The translations under genes were made by a program, and so were the position numbers. 6,876 nucleotides of DNA from Clostridia bacterium (GTDB lineage Bacteria; Bacillota; Sulfobacillia; SLMV01): positions 1-6,876 of the forward strand of contig SLMV01000103.1 in the NCBI GenBank assembly GCA_007133365.1, read 5' to 3'. The notes under the pieces were generated by a model. That model searched no databases, was not told the DNA's origin, and saw only the letters and a list, made by a program, of their open reading frames with translations. Positions 6,198 to 6,876 of this stretch are shown here, in pieces. Each line of letters starts with the position of its first letter. Positions within the stretch are counted from its first letter, which is position 1.

Positions 6198-6876
6198 CAA
6201 ATCTCGATGCCCATTGTGATCCGAATCAAATAGCCGATGACAAAGGTCAATGCCGCCACGCCCAGGCTGATGCCTGCCATCTCCAAAAACCGTGCCCGAA
6301 ACGAGTACCCCTTGGCCACCGAGATGTAATAGTTAAAGGCGGCAATGATCACCACGGCCGTTACCACCGTGATCCCCAGATTCAAATAGTAAAAGGGGGT
6401 TAGAAAGTAGGGAAGGATGAGCAGGCCCACCGTGATGATATACGCTGTCCCGGTGTAAAGGGACGACTTAAGCGCTCCTTCGCCAGCGCCTTCGGTCTTT
6501 TGTGACAAATACTCCGAGGCCGACATGGAAAGGGAGGCCGCCACGCCCGTGATCAAGCCCGATAGGGCAATCAGGCCGGTATCCTGTAAGGCAAAGGTGA
6601 GCCCGGCGAGCACCCCGGTCAATTCCACCAGAGCGTCATTGAGCCCGAGCACCACCGACCCGACATAAGCCAGCCGTTCTTCTTCGATGATTCCCAACAG
6701 GCGATGCTCATGCTCATCTTCTTCTCGGGCAATACGCTCCGCCTCCGGGATGACATCACAAAACTCCGCATACTGACTATGGGCATCCGCCTCGCCCTGC
6801 TCTAGAAGCTTCAAACTGAAGGTGAGCCCAAAGATCCGCGCCAGCCAATAATACTTCAAGACGTCCCAGCGACTGG
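6197..6876 (-). CDS. Ferritin-like/VIT1 (CCC1) fusion metal transporter, N-terminus beyond window
   Basis: This is a membrane iron or manganese transporter of the VIT1/CCC1 family fused to a ferritin-like domain, an architecture like the MbfA membrane ferritins that export iron. The visible 225 residues end at TGA (6199-6197). A TTG occurs at 6859, but the frame stays open to the window edge and the upstream residues SRWDV continue the ferritin-like fold, so the gene is cut. The first two ferritin helices are missing. Residues 1-68 of the visible part hold the remaining helices, with candidate metal ligands Glu25, Glu28 and the EEDEHEH cluster at 51-57. Five hydrophobic segments follow at about 70-92, 101-119, 136-158, 162-182 and 197-219. 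GLNDALVELTG (77-87) and SLSMSASEYLS (114-124) match the conserved first and second VIT helices, including Asp80, Met117 and Glu121. The loop after helix 2 is short, as expected when the ferritin-like domain replaces the cytoplasmic metal-binding domain. Whether Fe or Mn is carried is inferred only. Confidence 0.9.
   Translation of the reverse strand, partial: SRWDVLKYYWLARIFGLTFSLKLLEQGEADAHSQYAEFCDVIPEAERIAREEDEHEHRLLGIIEEERLAYVGSVVLGLNDALVELTGVLAGLTFALQDTGLIALSGLITGVAASLSMSASEYLSQKTEGAGEGALKSSLYTGTAYIITVGLLILPYFLTPFYYLNLGITVVTAVVIIAAFNYYISVAKGYSFRARFLEMAGISLGVAALTFVIGYLIRITMGIEI

Overview
The window looks like a chromosomal segment from a bacterium of the Firmicutes type with a moderately high GC content. 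The supporting signs are a secreted protein with S-layer-homology (SLH) motifs, strong purine-rich ribosome binding sites, use of GTG and TTG starts, and a NatA/NatB-like ABC exporter pair. I cannot name the genus from sequence alone. There are no rRNA or tRNA genes, no CRISPR array, and no intact transposase or integrase. Most of the window is ordinary housekeeping and envelope content.

Layout. Positions 1-114 are a short leader. Positions 115-2227 carry a two-gene ABC exporter operon on the + strand: an ATPase with a C-terminal accessory domain, then a six-helix ABC-2 permease whose start overlaps the ATPase stop. A stem-loop at 2236-2273 probably ends this operon. A separate + strand gene (2351-3322) encodes a membrane-anchored or secreted alpha/beta hydrolase; it is preceded by a perfect TATAAT box and a good ribosome binding site. 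A 126-base convergent gap follows, with a modest hairpin.

On the - strand, 3449-5707 encodes a large, very acidic, exported protein with three N-terminal SLH motifs and a long unassigned C-terminal part. A gap of almost 490 bases (5711-6196) separates it from the last gene. That gap has a purine-rich leader next to the SLH gene and a compact cluster of inverted repeats at 5921-6010. It also holds a 124-codon open frame that I do not believe is a normal gene. The last gene (6197 to beyond the right edge, - strand) is a ferritin-like/VIT1 fusion, a membrane iron or manganese transporter, cut at its N-terminus by the window end.

Together the genes suggest cell-envelope functions: export by the ABC pair, an anchored hydrolase, a surface-layer protein, and metal export or storage. 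Apart from the ABC pair, nothing shows that they work as one system. I found no convincing novel defence or mobile system. The least explained parts are the structured gap at 5711-6196 and the C-terminal two-thirds of the SLH protein.
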